Made by a program: the position numbers and the translations under genes. Below are positions 7,053 to 16,729 of a stretch of 53,963 nt of DNA, one piece after another (the stretch's first letter is position 1; the number at the start of each line of letters is the position of its first letter). The stretch covers positions 1-53,963 of the forward strand of contig JADLCD010000086.1 in NCBI GenBank assembly GCA_020847395.1, in the 5' to 3' direction. The notes below the pieces were generated by a model. It made no database searches and had not been told where the DNA came from. It saw only the letters and a program-made list of their open reading frames with translations. The DNA comes from Chitinophagaceae bacterium (GTDB taxonomy: Bacteria; Bacteroidota; Bacteroidia; Chitinophagales; Chitinophagaceae).

Positions 7053-7765
7053 TGCTGCAGGTTATTGTATTGTCTTGCTTTGTAAATATTGTAAACGCAC
7101 AATTACGCAACACATATAATCTTGCCGATCACGACAGTAAGAGATATTACTTTGGTATAGTGCTGGGGTACAATACTTCACATTATAATATCTCCCACTC
7201 CAATTATTTTTTAAACCAGGATAGTATACAAGCTGTAAACGGATTGAATAGCGGGCGCATACACCTCGGTATTATGGCTAATCTTCAATTATCTAAAAGA
7301 TGGGATTTGAGGTTTTATCCGCTGAACCTGATATTCAGCGAAAAGAAATTTCAGTACGATCTGAAATATGCAGATATGGGTGATAACAATCTTGTACGCA
7401 CGCAAAAAGTAGAATCAATTGTAATGAGCTGGCCACTGCAGGTGAGATTGAAAAGCGACAGGATCGGAAATTTCAGGGTATATACTTTGGCAGGCGTAAA
7501 GTTTGATTATGATCTTGCTTCTAACTCAGGTACTACCAACTCCGACAATTTAGTAAAGGTGAGTAAAACTGATTTTGGAGTAGAAGCCGGTATCGGTTTC
7601 CAGTTTTTTAATAAGTATGTAATTGTATCGCCGGAAATTAAAATAAGTCGCGGCTTGCGGAATGTGCATGTGGCAGACCCCACATTTAAATACTCAAACG
7701 TTATTGATAAATTAAATTCAAGTATGATTCTTTTCTCGCTTCACTTTGAAGGTGGCGGAAACTGA
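7001..7765 (+). CDS. porT: PorT-family protein of the type IX secretion system
   Basis: Membrane protein needed for type IX secretion (PorT in Porphyromonas gingivalis, SprT in Flavobacterium johnsoniae). 254 residues: a basic N-terminus, hydrophobic core and a cleavage-like ending at VNAQ near residue 34, then a beta-rich region with alternating patterns expected of an outer-membrane barrel. The segment RYYFGIVLGYNTSHYNI is a typical first strand of this family. Position directly after menG, overlapping it by 52 nt, matches the known ubiE-sprT/porT gene order. gldB follows after a further short gap. The ATG at 7001 is used because no later ATG precedes the signal peptide. Confidence 0.85.
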   Translation: MQKIKPGYLQYILRYKIVLQVIVLSCFVNIVNAQLRNTYNLADHDSKRYYFGIVLGYNTSHYNISHSNYFLNQDSIQAVNGLNSGRIHLGIMANLQLSKRWDLRFYPLNLIFSEKKFQYDLKYADMGDNNLVRTQKVESIVMSWPLQVRLKSDRIGNFRVYTLAGVKFDYDLASNSGTTNSDNLVKVSKTDFGVEAGIGFQFFNKYVIVSPEIKISRGLRNVHVADPTFKYSNVIDKLNSSMILFSLHFEGGGN

Positions 7766-7826
7766 TCATAATTTGCCTGTATCCATATTGCAGCAACACA
7801 ACATTTTTGAGATAAGTTTCACCGCT

Positions 7827-8870
7827 ATGCGAAAAACCACAATAACCTTTTTAGCAGCATTTCTTTTTTTTGTTTCCTGTAAAGATGGTAAGCAAACACC
7901 TGGTGTGTCGGGCATTAAAGTAAACCTGCAAATACAACGATTTGAAAAAGATTTTTTTGCGGTTGATACCAATAATATTGCCGCATCATTTCCAGTATTA
8001 CAACAAAAATATCCGGTCTTTTTTGCAGATTTTATTCAGCATATTTTAGGAGTATCTATAGCAGAAGGTGGTAGTAAGGCAGATTCAGCCATTAAATTAT
8101 TTTTGCGTGATTATCGTGTTGTAAAGGATACTTCTGATAAGGTTTTTGCAGATTTCAGCGCAATTGAAAATGAAGTGAAACAAGGTATTCGTTTTGCAAA
8201 ACATTATTTCCCTGAATATAAAGCGCCGGAAAAACTAATTACATTTATTGGCCCGCTCGACGCCATCTTTCAAACGCCAACCGGCAAAACAGGTGATGTA
8301 ATTACGCAGGATGCATTGGCGGTTGGGTTGCAACTTCATCTTGGCAGTGAAGCATCATTGTATCAAAGTCAGTTTGCACAATCATTGTTTCCCAAATATG
8401 TTTCTGCAAAATTTTCTCCGCAGAACATCGCTGTAAATTGTATGAAAAATATAGTGGATGATATTTATCCAACAAACCCCAATAATAAAACCTTACTCGA
8501 TTTTTGTATTGATAAAGGCAAAAGACTTTACCTGCTGGATAAATTTCTTCCCAATACACCTGATACATTAAAAATCGGTTACACAGCAAGCCAGTTAAAT
8601 GGCAGTTATAAAAATGAAGGGTTGATCTGGAGTTTTCTTATCCAGAATAATTTATTATACAACACAGATATACTGCGCATACAGTCGTATATAGATGAAG
8701 GCCCGCAAACACAGGAATTAGGAGAAGGCTCTCCTGGTCAAATTTCCCTATTTGTTGGATGGCAGATCATAAAGAAATATATGGAGAAACATCCTGATAC
8801 TTCTTTAGATGCATTACTTAAGCTTGATGCAAAACAGGTACTCGCTGAATCGAAATACAAACCGAAATAG
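7827..8870 (+). CDS. gldB: GldB-like gliding motility lipoprotein
   Basis: About 347 residues from the ATG giving MRKTTITFLAAFLFFVSCKD. This is a lipoprotein signal with lipobox FVSC and Cys at about residue 18. An upstream in-frame ATG at 7746 would overlap porT and bury the signal, so it is rejected. The body matches GldB-type proteins, with RFEKDFFAVDT near the start, LPNTPDTLKIGYT and GPQTQELGEGSPGQI. GldB is required for gliding in Flavobacterium, and homologues also occur in non-gliding Bacteroidota. Its exact function is unknown. It lies downstream of porT and probably shares its transcript. Confidence 0.85.
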   Translation: MRKTTITFLAAFLFFVSCKDGKQTPGVSGIKVNLQIQRFEKDFFAVDTNNIAASFPVLQQKYPVFFADFIQHILGVSIAEGGSKADSAIKLFLRDYRVVKDTSDKVFADFSAIENEVKQGIRFAKHYFPEYKAPEKLITFIGPLDAIFQTPTGKTGDVITQDALAVGLQLHLGSEASLYQSQFAQSLFPKYVSAKFSPQNIAVNCMKNIVDDIYPTNPNNKTLLDFCIDKGKRLYLLDKFLPNTPDTLKIGYTASQLNGSYKNEGLIWSFLIQNNLLYNTDILRIQSYIDEGPQTQELGEGSPGQISLFVGWQIIKKYMEKHPDTSLDALLKLDAKQVLAESKYKPK

Positions 8871-9009
8871 TGCGAAACAAGCTTTTAACTGGTTTTGTTA
8901 CATCCGCAATTCCTGATTAGGATTACCCCTTTTGATGCATCGGGTGATATTAAACGGTTTGTTACCAACCTGGTAAAAATATATTGCCGTACGAATGAAA
9001 ACCCTTTTA

Positions 9010-10353
9010 TTATCGCAACACCATCTGCCGGTCTTTGTCTAAACGCAGCAATATAAAGATCATCATACTGAATGTTACGAGAGAAAGACCACCATAACTT
9101 ACAAAGGGAAGCGGAATACCAATAACCGGTGCAAGCCCCATCGTCATGCACAAATTGATGGAAATATGAAAAAATAATACCGAGGCTACTCCATAAGCAT
9201 AGCACCTGCTGAAAGTGCTTCGCTGCCTTTCTGCTATGGTTACTATGCGGAACAATAACGCGATATAGATAGAGAGGAAAATCATGCTGCCCACAAAACC
9301 AAAACCTTCGCCAATGGTACAGAAAATAAAATCTGTTCTTTGTTCCGGCACAAATGAATAGCGGGTTTGTGTTCCTTTTAATAATCCTTTGCCTGTTAAA
9401 CCGCCACTGCCAATAGCTATTTTGCTTTGCTTTACATTATAGTCACCGTCATCTTTTTTGGTCTCGGAGTTTTTAGCAATATCTGCTGCTGCGGCAGCAT
9501 CTTTGGGTATATAATCTTTACCCAGTGTATCGTAAATGCGTTTTACCTGGTATGGCTCCAGCACATGATCGAAGATAAAAGGTACTGCAAAGCGCTGAAT
9601 GCCGACGCATACAATCCAGATACCAAGAATACTGAATAAAACAGACTTATATCTTTTGATCTGTCTTCGCATCAGGTATATTGCACATCCTGCTATTACG
9701 GTAAGTATCAGCGCTAATATATTAGGATCTACCAATAACGTTGCTACAACCAGTATGGCAAAAGAGAAACCTATAATAAGAATAATTGCGGGTAATCCCT
9801 CCCTGAACATTACAAGAAAAAAGGAAAAATATACCAACGCTAAACCGGTTTCACTTTGTGCAATGGCCAGTATTGCCGGTGCAATTACTATAGCAGCCGC
9901 AATAAGTTGTGATCTCGTTTTTGTAAAATCTGTTTCTACACGGGATAAATATTTGGCAAGGGCAAGATTAGCAAATACTATACAAAGCTGTATGGGTTGC
10001 AACTGTAGCGCATTGCCGAATTTGATAATTGATTTAGTACCCTTTACATTAGAATGAAAAGGAAATACAAGTAAGAGTAATAAAATACCAAATGCATACC
10101 AAAGGTTTGCGGTTGCGGTAAAAAATTTACTATCTGTTAAAAGCACTGCCGTACCAGCCACAACAGATATTAAAAAGAAAATTGCCTGTTTGCTGTAATC
10201 TGTTTTGAAAGAAAAAAAAGTACGTACAATATCATCGCCTTCCCTGTATGTTGCAGCGAAAATACTCACGATGCCTATACAGCACAATAGTATATATAAC
10301 CATAGCAACAGCCCGTCTATGCCTCTTGATATTTCAGGTTTATTTAAACTCAT
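9010..10353 (-). CDS. rodA: RodA peptidoglycan glycosyltransferase
   Basis: SEDS-family membrane enzyme that polymerises lipid II during cell elongation together with PBP2. 447 residues with about ten hydrophobic segments. The first is LLLWLYILLCCIGIVSIFA. The C-terminal half contains GSGGLTGKG, PEQRTDFIFCTIGEGFGF and the conserved ending PFVSYGGLSLV. The central soluble loop between about residues 260 and 320 is longer than in Escherichia coli. Its ATG overlaps the mrdA stop by 4 nt (ATGA), indicating translational coupling. Last gene of the mreBCD-mrdA-rodA operon; it converges with gldB. Confidence 0.93.
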   Translation of the reverse strand: MSLNKPEISRGIDGLLLWLYILLCCIGIVSIFAATYREGDDIVRTFFSFKTDYSKQAIFFLISVVAGTAVLLTDSKFFTATANLWYAFGILLLLLVFPFHSNVKGTKSIIKFGNALQLQPIQLCIVFANLALAKYLSRVETDFTKTRSQLIAAAIVIAPAILAIAQSETGLALVYFSFFLVMFREGLPAIILIIGFSFAILVVATLLVDPNILALILTVIAGCAIYLMRRQIKRYKSVLFSILGIWIVCVGIQRFAVPFIFDHVLEPYQVKRIYDTLGKDYIPKDAAAAADIAKNSETKKDDGDYNVKQSKIAIGSGGLTGKGLLKGTQTRYSFVPEQRTDFIFCTIGEGFGFVGSMIFLSIYIALLFRIVTIAERQRSTFSRCYAYGVASVLFFHISINLCMTMGLAPVIGIPLPFVSYGGLSLVTFSMMIFILLRLDKDRQMVLR

Positions 10354-12542
10354 GCCATTATCTGCTTTTTAAAATGTTTATCATCAACAAAAAGAAACTC
10401 CTCTTTATAAAACAATATATTTCTGTTGGGGCTATTGTTATGTTTTTTATATGCAACGGGAGCAGAGATTTGTTGTTTAATTATTGCGGTTTGTTTTTGT
10501 TTCTTTTCAACAACAGCTTTTTTATTTGAACTAACTGTATTATTATCCTGCCTTGGATTTTCAACTTTGGCGCTGCGCTGATTCAGGTATTTTTTAATAT
10601 AGCTGCTGTCTTTTCTTAAATTAAAATAATAATATGCCCTTGTTGAATCCGCGATGAATTGTTTCCGCTTCAGGTAAGCAGGCATCAGGTTGGCAGCAGC
10701 AATCCTCTCAACGTCTTTCAGCTTTTCCGGCCTGATGGAATCTGTAAGATATTTTTCAATGAGAAAAGATGCTATGGGCGCAGCCCAGGTAGCGCCGAAG
10801 CCCGCATTTTCTACAGCTACGGCTATAGCAATTTTAGGATTTTCTCTTGGCGCAAAACAAACAAACATAGAATTGTTGGGAAGTTTAATTCTATGCCCAT
10901 CCAGCACCGTATATTTTTCTGCGGTTCCTGTTTTTGCACAAATACTTATACCCGGAATTTTTGCAACACGGGCTGTTCCGCTTTCAACCACATCCTGCAT
11001 ACCGGCGTGGATAGCTTCGTACGCTTCGTCAGGTATATGGGTAAGGGGTTCGTGTTTTATCCTGAAAGGTTTCAATATACTGTCTGCCGGCGTTTCATTA
11101 TCAATTTTCTCCACAAAATGGGGTGTATAATAATACCCTTTATTAGCAATTACACACATGGCATTTGCAAGCTGCACAGGAGTTACCTGCATTTTATCCT
11201 GGCCAATACCCAATGTTACGTTAGTACATGAGTTCCACTGGTTGCGGTATACTTTATTGTAAAGTGTGGTATCTGGTATGCTGCCGGGCAACTCATTGGG
11301 AAGATCAACCCCCAATTTTTCGCCCCATCCAAAAGCATTCATATAATCTTTCCACCTGGTGTATCCGGCTTTTGTATTATGGTCTTTAGGGTTATCAACC
11401 GTCATCCTGTATATCTGCGAAAAATAGGAGTTGCAGGAGTTTGCTAATGCCAACCGGAGGTTAGCAGCATGACCGGGATTATGGTGCTCGCATTTGATTA
11501 CTTTTCCGCAACCATAGTATGCACCGCTACAGGCTACGCCATAACCCGCATTAACCACGCCTAAATCAAGCGCCACCAAACCGCCCACAGGTTTAAACGT
11601 AGAGCCCGGCTCATACAAACCGCGGGTTGCCCGGTTCATTAACGGGGCTGAAACATCAAGCGCCATTTTTGCATAATTCTTTTGGCGGGTGCTGCCTGTA
11701 AGATCATTAGGATCAATAATCGGCCCCGAAACCATCGTAAGTATACCGCCTGTTTTAGGATCTATGGCTACAATGCTTCCCACTTTATTTGCCATTAATT
11801 TTTCGGCTAATTGCTGCAGCTCTATATCAATATATGTACGAAGATTACGCCCGGCTTTTGCAGAAGTATCATATTTACCTCCTTCCCATGAACCTTGTAT
11901 CCTGTTTTTATTATCTTTTATAAGATGTTGCACACCCCGCTGGCCCATGAGTACGCTTTCGTAATATTGCTCTATCCCTGATCTTCCCACATAGTCTCCC
12001 ATCTGGTAAAAATTATTACTGCGCCTGATGATCGTTGTATCAACTTCGCCAATATCTCCTAACAGGTGCGCCCCGGCTTTAAACGGATAAGTGCGTATTG
12101 GCCGCTCAACCAGCGTAAAACCCGGAAAACGCCAGATATTTTCTTCCAGCTTGGCCTGCAAATCAATAGATAGTAATCCTTCAAAAACAGAAGGCCGGTA
12201 ACGCCCGTTTTTCAATATAGCTGTAACAACCCTTGCCTTAAACTCTGCGGTATCAATACTGAGTAAAGAACACAGGTAGCTGGTGTCTACCTGTTTTATT
12301 TCGTAAGGTGTTACTGTTAGATCATAAATAATAGTATTGTTCAGGATTGCTTTGTTGTTGCGATCAAAGATGATACCCCTGCCGGGATAAACCGTTTTTT
12401 TGTAAACGGCATTGCTGAATGCCTGCTCTCCGTATTTGCTGGAAAAAACCTGCAATACAGCAAGGCGCACCACTATAATTAAAAAAGTGGCGGCGAAAAT
12501 GAGGCGAATAACGTTTTGACGCGACTGGTTAAATACAGGCAT
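10350..12542 (-). CDS. mrdA: Penicillin-binding protein 2 (transpeptidase)
   Basis: Class B PBP that cross-links peptidoglycan during elongation. 730 residues: an N-terminal membrane anchor (IRLIFAATFLIIVVRLAVLQ), a PBP dimerisation domain with RGIIFDRNN, then the transpeptidase domain. Active-site motifs are STFK near residue 315, SCN (ANSCNSYFS) near 370 and KTGT near 540. The protein has a basic, low-complexity C-terminal tail of about 80 residues rich in Lys, Gln and Asn, which accounts for its extra length. It sits 3 nt after mreD and overlaps rodA by 4 nt. Confidence 0.94.
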   Translation of the reverse strand: MPVFNQSRQNVIRLIFAATFLIIVVRLAVLQVFSSKYGEQAFSNAVYKKTVYPGRGIIFDRNNKAILNNTIIYDLTVTPYEIKQVDTSYLCSLLSIDTAEFKARVVTAILKNGRYRPSVFEGLLSIDLQAKLEENIWRFPGFTLVERPIRTYPFKAGAHLLGDIGEVDTTIIRRSNNFYQMGDYVGRSGIEQYYESVLMGQRGVQHLIKDNKNRIQGSWEGGKYDTSAKAGRNLRTYIDIELQQLAEKLMANKVGSIVAIDPKTGGILTMVSGPIIDPNDLTGSTRQKNYAKMALDVSAPLMNRATRGLYEPGSTFKPVGGLVALDLGVVNAGYGVACSGAYYGCGKVIKCEHHNPGHAANLRLALANSCNSYFSQIYRMTVDNPKDHNTKAGYTRWKDYMNAFGWGEKLGVDLPNELPGSIPDTTLYNKVYRNQWNSCTNVTLGIGQDKMQVTPVQLANAMCVIANKGYYYTPHFVEKIDNETPADSILKPFRIKHEPLTHIPDEAYEAIHAGMQDVVESGTARVAKIPGISICAKTGTAEKYTVLDGHRIKLPNNSMFVCFAPRENPKIAIAVAVENAGFGATWAAPIASFLIEKYLTDSIRPEKLKDVERIAAANLMPAYLKRKQFIADSTRAYYYFNLRKDSSYIKKYLNQRSAKVENPRQDNNTVSSNKKAVVEKKQKQTAIIKQQISAPVAYKKHNNSPNRNILFYKEEFLFVDDKHFKKQIMA

Positions 12543-12545
12543 ACC

Positions 12546-13076
12546 CTAATTATTTGTCCTGAACTTCTGTTTCCTGTAAAAAAGAACTTCTGTTATTAAA
12601 ATTAATAAGAAACTAACGCCTGTGGTGGCAATTACCTTGCCTAAGAAGTACCAAATATTTCCAAAACTTAACCACTCTAAAAAAACCACCCATCCATTGT
12701 GAATTAAGGAAAGCACCAGTATATACACCAGGTATTGCGGCCATCCCATACTGGAAGGAGCGGGTGATGTATAGTTGAAGCCCGGATCATCTTTTGAAAT
12801 GAGTATGTTAATAAGAAAGGGTCGCAGATATGCGATAGTAACGCATGCGGAGGCATGAAGCCCCGGCGTTTTTGTAAAAAAGTCGAGGCAAAGCCCGTAT
12901 ACAAATCCAAGCAGTGTTAATGAAAGTCTCGGAATTTTATATGGGAGCCAAAGTATATAAATAAAGTACAGATACGGAACTACAAACTGGTGTAATGGCG
13001 GTATTTTATTCAGAATAAATACCTGCACAAAAATCAGTATAAAAAAACGTATAATATTTTTGAGCAATTCACTCAT
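12546..13076 (-). CDS. mreD: Rod shape-determining protein MreD
   Basis: Integral membrane subunit of the elongation complex. 176 residues and about five hydrophobic segments, with a typical Bacteroidota MreD sequence (FVQVFILNKIPP near the N-terminus and LGFVYGLCLDFFTKTPGLHA in the middle). It begins 3 nt after mreC ends and ends 3 nt before mrdA. Assignment rests on length, topology and operon position together. Confidence 0.9.
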   Translation of the reverse strand: MSELLKNIIRFFILIFVQVFILNKIPPLHQFVVPYLYFIYILWLPYKIPRLSLTLLGFVYGLCLDFFTKTPGLHASACVTIAYLRPFLINILISKDDPGFNYTSPAPSSMGWPQYLVYILVLSLIHNGWVVFLEWLSFGNIWYFLGKVIATTGVSFLLILITEVLFYRKQKFRTNN

Positions 13077-13079
13077 CGC

Positions 13080-13928
13080 TTATTCCTGCTTTTGGGTGGC
13101 TTTTTCAATAGCGTCCTGTTCTTCCTTCTGCAAATTTTTTACAGCATACACAAATTGTACATTATAAAAATTGGTTGAAGGTTTAACCGTTAATAAGTAA
13201 AAGTTTGATTCTTTCTGTTCTCCTACTTTCGTTACCACGCCAACCATCTCCCCGGCAGGAAATGTTGAATACCGGCTTGCTACCACACTGTCGCCAATTT
13301 TTACCTGCACGCTTTTAGGAATATTCTTAAAGGTCAGCTCCTGTGCATTTTTTCCATCCCACTCTATACTTCCGGTTTCACCGGTTTTGAGCAGGCTTGC
13401 ACTTATCCGGCTGTTCCTGTGCAGCAGGCTCATCACCGTAGCCATATTTTTGCTCACATTCACAATTGTTCCAACAATACCGGTTGGGCTTACAACCGCC
13501 ATATCCTTACCCAATCCCTGGGCAGTGCCGCGGCTAATGGTAATGTAATTATTTTGAGCTGTTACAGAATTATTAATCACTTTGGCAGGATAGTAAAAAT
13601 ATCTCCTGTGTATTTCCAGCGAATCTACTTTAATGGAATCTACTACCAGTGTGTGAGAAGTGTCGTGAACGAGAAAATCCTGCTTAAGTAAATTTCTGAG
13701 CCGCTGGTTTTCGGCAACCAATTGCTCATTGGTTTTTTTGAGATTGAAATAATACTCAACATTATTATATTGCCTGCTTATTTTTCCTGTTACCTCGCCT
13801 GAAACATTCATGAATGCCGCTTCGTGAAAACGGTTATAGTGAAAGAGCATGTACAATGCAAACACCTGCATTATCACGAAAAACAAAAAATTAAAATATC
13901 GCCTGATGAACAGAAAGACATTACGCAC
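13080..13928 (-). CDS. mreC: Rod shape-determining protein MreC
   Basis: 282 residues: one N-terminal transmembrane helix (about 10-30), a coiled coil at about 55-82 (NLKKTNEQLVAENQRLRNLL), then the periplasmic beta-rich MreC domain with DMAVVSPTGIVGTIVNVS and LLHRNSRISASL. The C-terminal tail is charged. It organises the elongation complex by contacting MreD and PBP2. Separated from mreB by 120 bp and followed directly by mreD. Confidence 0.92.
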   Translation of the reverse strand: MRNVFLFIRRYFNFLFFVIMQVFALYMLFHYNRFHEAAFMNVSGEVTGKISRQYNNVEYYFNLKKTNEQLVAENQRLRNLLKQDFLVHDTSHTLVVDSIKVDSLEIHRRYFYYPAKVINNSVTAQNNYITISRGTAQGLGKDMAVVSPTGIVGTIVNVSKNMATVMSLLHRNSRISASLLKTGETGSIEWDGKNAQELTFKNIPKSVQVKIGDSVVASRYSTFPAGEMVGVVTKVGEQKESNFYLLTVKPSTNFYNVQFVYAVKNLQKEEQDAIEKATQKQE

Positions 13929-14048
13929 ATGAAGTGTTTTTACAAATTCTACTACTAAAATTATTCCACACTATTTGTAAGACATGCCACGAATACACAA
14001 ATAAAATTTATAAATTTCGGGCAAATATTTTGAAATGCGCGGGATCAG

Positions 14049-15074
14049 CTATCGCATTACAAATGGATAGCGCTGATAATTTTTCAATGCAATACCCGTA
14101 CCTCTAACCACACTCTTCAGTGGATCGTCTGCAACATGTACAGGCAATTTTATTTTCTGGCTTAAACGCTTATCTAATCCGCGCAATAAAGCTCCGCCTC
14201 CTGTAATATATATACCTCTGCGGTAAATATCAGATGCAAGCTCAGGTGGTGTTGTTTCCAGTGCTTTTAAAATTGCTTCTTCAATTTTGAAAATGCTTTT
14301 ATCAAGCGCTTCTGCTACTTCCTGGTAGCTAACCATAATTTGTTTTGGAATACCTGTTACCAGGTCGCGGCCGTTTACGGGTAAATCATCCGGTGGAACT
14401 TCCAGATCTTTCATAGCCGCACCAATCTGAATTTTTATTTGTTCAGCCGTTCTCTCACCAATCAATAAACTATGATAGCGGCGTAAAGCCTCCATAATAT
14501 CTGCGGTAAATTCATCGCCCGCAATACGGATGGATTGATCGCAAACAATACCGGCTAAGGCAATAACCGTAATACCGGTTGTGCCACCGCCAATATCTAC
14601 AATCATATTTCCAACAGGCTCTTCCACATCAATGCCTATACCCAGCGCTGCCGCCATCGGCTCATGAAGAAGATATACCTCTTTAGCGCCAGCCTGCTCT
14701 GAGCTGTCTCTAACCGCACGTTTTTCAACCTCTGTAATACTGGATGGTATACAGATCATCATACGCCAGCTTGGTGGAAAAAGCGGTTTTTTGGGGTAGA
14801 TCATTTTGATCAATTCCCGTATCATTAATTCCGCAGCGTTAAAATCGGCTATCACACCATCTTTTAACGGGCGGATAGTACGTATGCTTTCATGCGTTTT
14901 CTCATGCATCATCAACGCTTTCTTACCCACCGCAAGCACATTCTTGGGGTTGTTCCTGTCAAGGGCAATAATAGAAGGCTCGTTAACTACGATCTCCTCA
15001 TTATGAATAATAAGGGTGTTAGCTGTACCGAGATCTATAGCAATTTCCTGTGTAAACCAATTGAAGAGACCCAT
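14049..15074 (-). CDS. mreB: Cell-shape actin homologue MreB
   Basis: ATP-dependent actin-like filament protein that guides lateral wall synthesis. 341 residues. Phosphate-1 motif IDLGTANTLI is at the N-terminus, phosphate-2 IVDIGGGTTGITVIAL is in the middle, and the adenosine motif region ITGGGALLRGLD is near the C-terminus. The N-terminal MGLFNWF forms an amphipathic membrane-binding start. First gene of the shape operon; the 260-bp gap upstream separates it from purD and should hold the operon promoter, though no clear TAnnTTTG was found there. Confidence 0.95.
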   Translation of the reverse strand: MGLFNWFTQEIAIDLGTANTLIIHNEEIVVNEPSIIALDRNNPKNVLAVGKKALMMHEKTHESIRTIRPLKDGVIADFNAAELMIRELIKMIYPKKPLFPPSWRMMICIPSSITEVEKRAVRDSSEQAGAKEVYLLHEPMAAALGIGIDVEEPVGNMIVDIGGGTTGITVIALAGIVCDQSIRIAGDEFTADIMEALRRYHSLLIGERTAEQIKIQIGAAMKDLEVPPDDLPVNGRDLVTGIPKQIMVSYQEVAEALDKSIFKIEEAILKALETTPPELASDIYRRGIYITGGGALLRGLDKRLSQKIKLPVHVADDPLKSVVRGTGIALKNYQRYPFVMR

Positions 15075-15334
15075 AATTGATATTGGAGAATGTTATTCGT
15101 AAATAATGTTTGCAAAGTTGTTGTAAATAATTTGAAATACAACGGCAAAACCTTGATTTTTATTGACTTTGAGAGAAATAATTTTTTTAATGATTATAAC
15201 GGGCTATCGGCTTTCAGCTTTCAGCAGTAGCTTTTAGATTTAGTCTTCAGTGTTTCACCCCCTATGTTTCAGTTCTGCCATCTTCCTGCTACCATCTTTT
15301 ACCCTAAACCCTCTCCCTGCCGCCTTTCACATCA
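15075..15334. other. Gap between purD and mreB with word repeats
   Basis: A gap of 260 bp with no gene. The mreB-proximal half is AT-rich and presumably holds the mreB promoter. From about 15196 it contains the GGCTATCGGCTTTCAGC word repeat, then pyrimidine-rich text (GTTTCACCCCC, CCCTAAACCCTCTCCC). The repeat words match those at 3911-3960 and inside ispG. Confidence 0.5.
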
Positions 15335-16615
15335 CTAATAAAACTCGTAGCCAATATCTTTTCTGAAATGCATGCCGTCAAACTCTATAATTTCCAGGAT
15401 TGACTTCGACTTTTCAACAGCTTTTTGTACGGTGCTGCCAAAAGATGTAACCGCCAATACCCTGCCCCCTGCCGTTACAATACCATCGCCTTGCTGTTTG
15501 GTGCCGGCATGAAATACAATGGTTTCTTCTTCCTGTATTAAATCGAGTCCTTCAATTGGCTTGCCCTTTTCATATTCACCCGGGTAGCCGCCACTAACCG
15601 CCACTACTGTAGCAGCGCTTCTGGGGTCAGTTTCAATTTTTATTTCATTTAATTTTTGTTGTGCGGTTGCTTCAAACAAAGTCACCAGGTCATTCTTCAA
15701 CCTGGGCATAACCACCTCAGTTTCAGGATCTCCCATGCGGCAGTTGTATTCAATTACAAAAGGTTCATCATCCACTTTTATAATACCGATGAAAACGAAG
15801 CCCGCATATTCCAGCTTATCTTTCCTGATACCTTCTATGGTAGGCTCAACTATTTTATCAATGATTTTCTGCATAAAAACCTTATCGGCAAAAGGAACCG
15901 GGCTGATAGCTCCCATTCCGCCGGTATTGAGCCCTTTATCGCCTTCCCCTATCCGTTTATAGTCTTTAGCATCGGGAAGTATTACATAATGATTACCGTC
16001 TGTTAAAACAAAAACGCTCATTTCAATGCCGGAAAGAAAACTTTCTACTACCACCTTTTTACTTGCTTCACCAAATTTTGACTGCTGTATCATCAGCTCA
16101 AATTCTGCCACAGCTTCTATATAATTCTGGCAAATAATTACACCTTTGCCTGCCGCAAGTCCATCTGCTTTTAATACTATCGGCAACGCATGTGATTGCA
16201 GGTAGGCAACCCCTTCTTCATAATTGCTTTCATCAAACTCCCTGTATGCGGCAGAAGGAATATTATGTGTTTGCATGAATGCTTTGGCAAAAGCCTTACT
16301 GCCTTCCAGCAAAGCGCCTTTTTTTGAAGGGCCTATTACAGGAATATGGCTAATTGCTGCATCTTCTTTAAAAAAATCATAAATACCCTTTACCAATGGT
16401 TCTTCCGGCCCAACTACTATCATTTCAACAGCATTATCTACGCAGAACTTTTTAATGGATTCAAAATCCGTAGCAGCAATATTTACATTGGTGCCACAAA
16501 GCGCCGTTCCTGTATTGCCGGGCGCTATAAATAATTTTGTAAGAAGATTGCTCTGGCTCATTTTCCACGCCAGTGCATGCTCTCTTCCACCTGAACCTAA
16601 TAGTAAAATATTCAT
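15335..16615 (-). CDS. purD: Phosphoribosylamine--glycine ligase
   Basis: ATP-grasp enzyme of purine synthesis: joins 5-phosphoribosylamine and glycine to give GAR. 426 residues, the standard length. N-terminal MNILLLGSGGREHALAW and APGNTGT are diagnostic. The ATP-grasp core includes VLKADGLAAGKGV, NTGGMGAISP and EYNCRMGDPETEVV. It is monocistronic, with no other pur genes adjacent. Confidence 0.95.
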   Translation of the reverse strand: MNILLLGSGGREHALAWKMSQSNLLTKLFIAPGNTGTALCGTNVNIAATDFESIKKFCVDNAVEMIVVGPEEPLVKGIYDFFKEDAAISHIPVIGPSKKGALLEGSKAFAKAFMQTHNIPSAAYREFDESNYEEGVAYLQSHALPIVLKADGLAAGKGVIICQNYIEAVAEFELMIQQSKFGEASKKVVVESFLSGIEMSVFVLTDGNHYVILPDAKDYKRIGEGDKGLNTGGMGAISPVPFADKVFMQKIIDKIVEPTIEGIRKDKLEYAGFVFIGIIKVDDEPFVIEYNCRMGDPETEVVMPRLKNDLVTLFEATAQQKLNEIKIETDPRSAATVVAVSGGYPGEYEKGKPIEGLDLIQEEETIVFHAGTKQQGDGIVTAGGRVLAVTSFGSTVQKAVEKSKSILEIIEFDGMHFRKDIGYEFY

Positions 16616-16729
16616 GATATGAGCTATAATAATTTATGCTTGCGAAAATAGAGATATAGCGGTTTTAAAAATGAAATTTTTTATGGATGGGGATTAGAGC
16701 AACTTGCTGTAAGAATAGCAGTACTATCG

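Noticed and set aside
8962-8976. Terminator hairpin TTACCA/TGGTAA between gldB and rodA
   Set aside because: Short stem and no convincing T-run; could be chance in AT-rich sequence.
10659-11231. Plus-strand frames opposite mrdA
   Set aside because: They are antisense shadows of a well-supported gene and show no protein motif.
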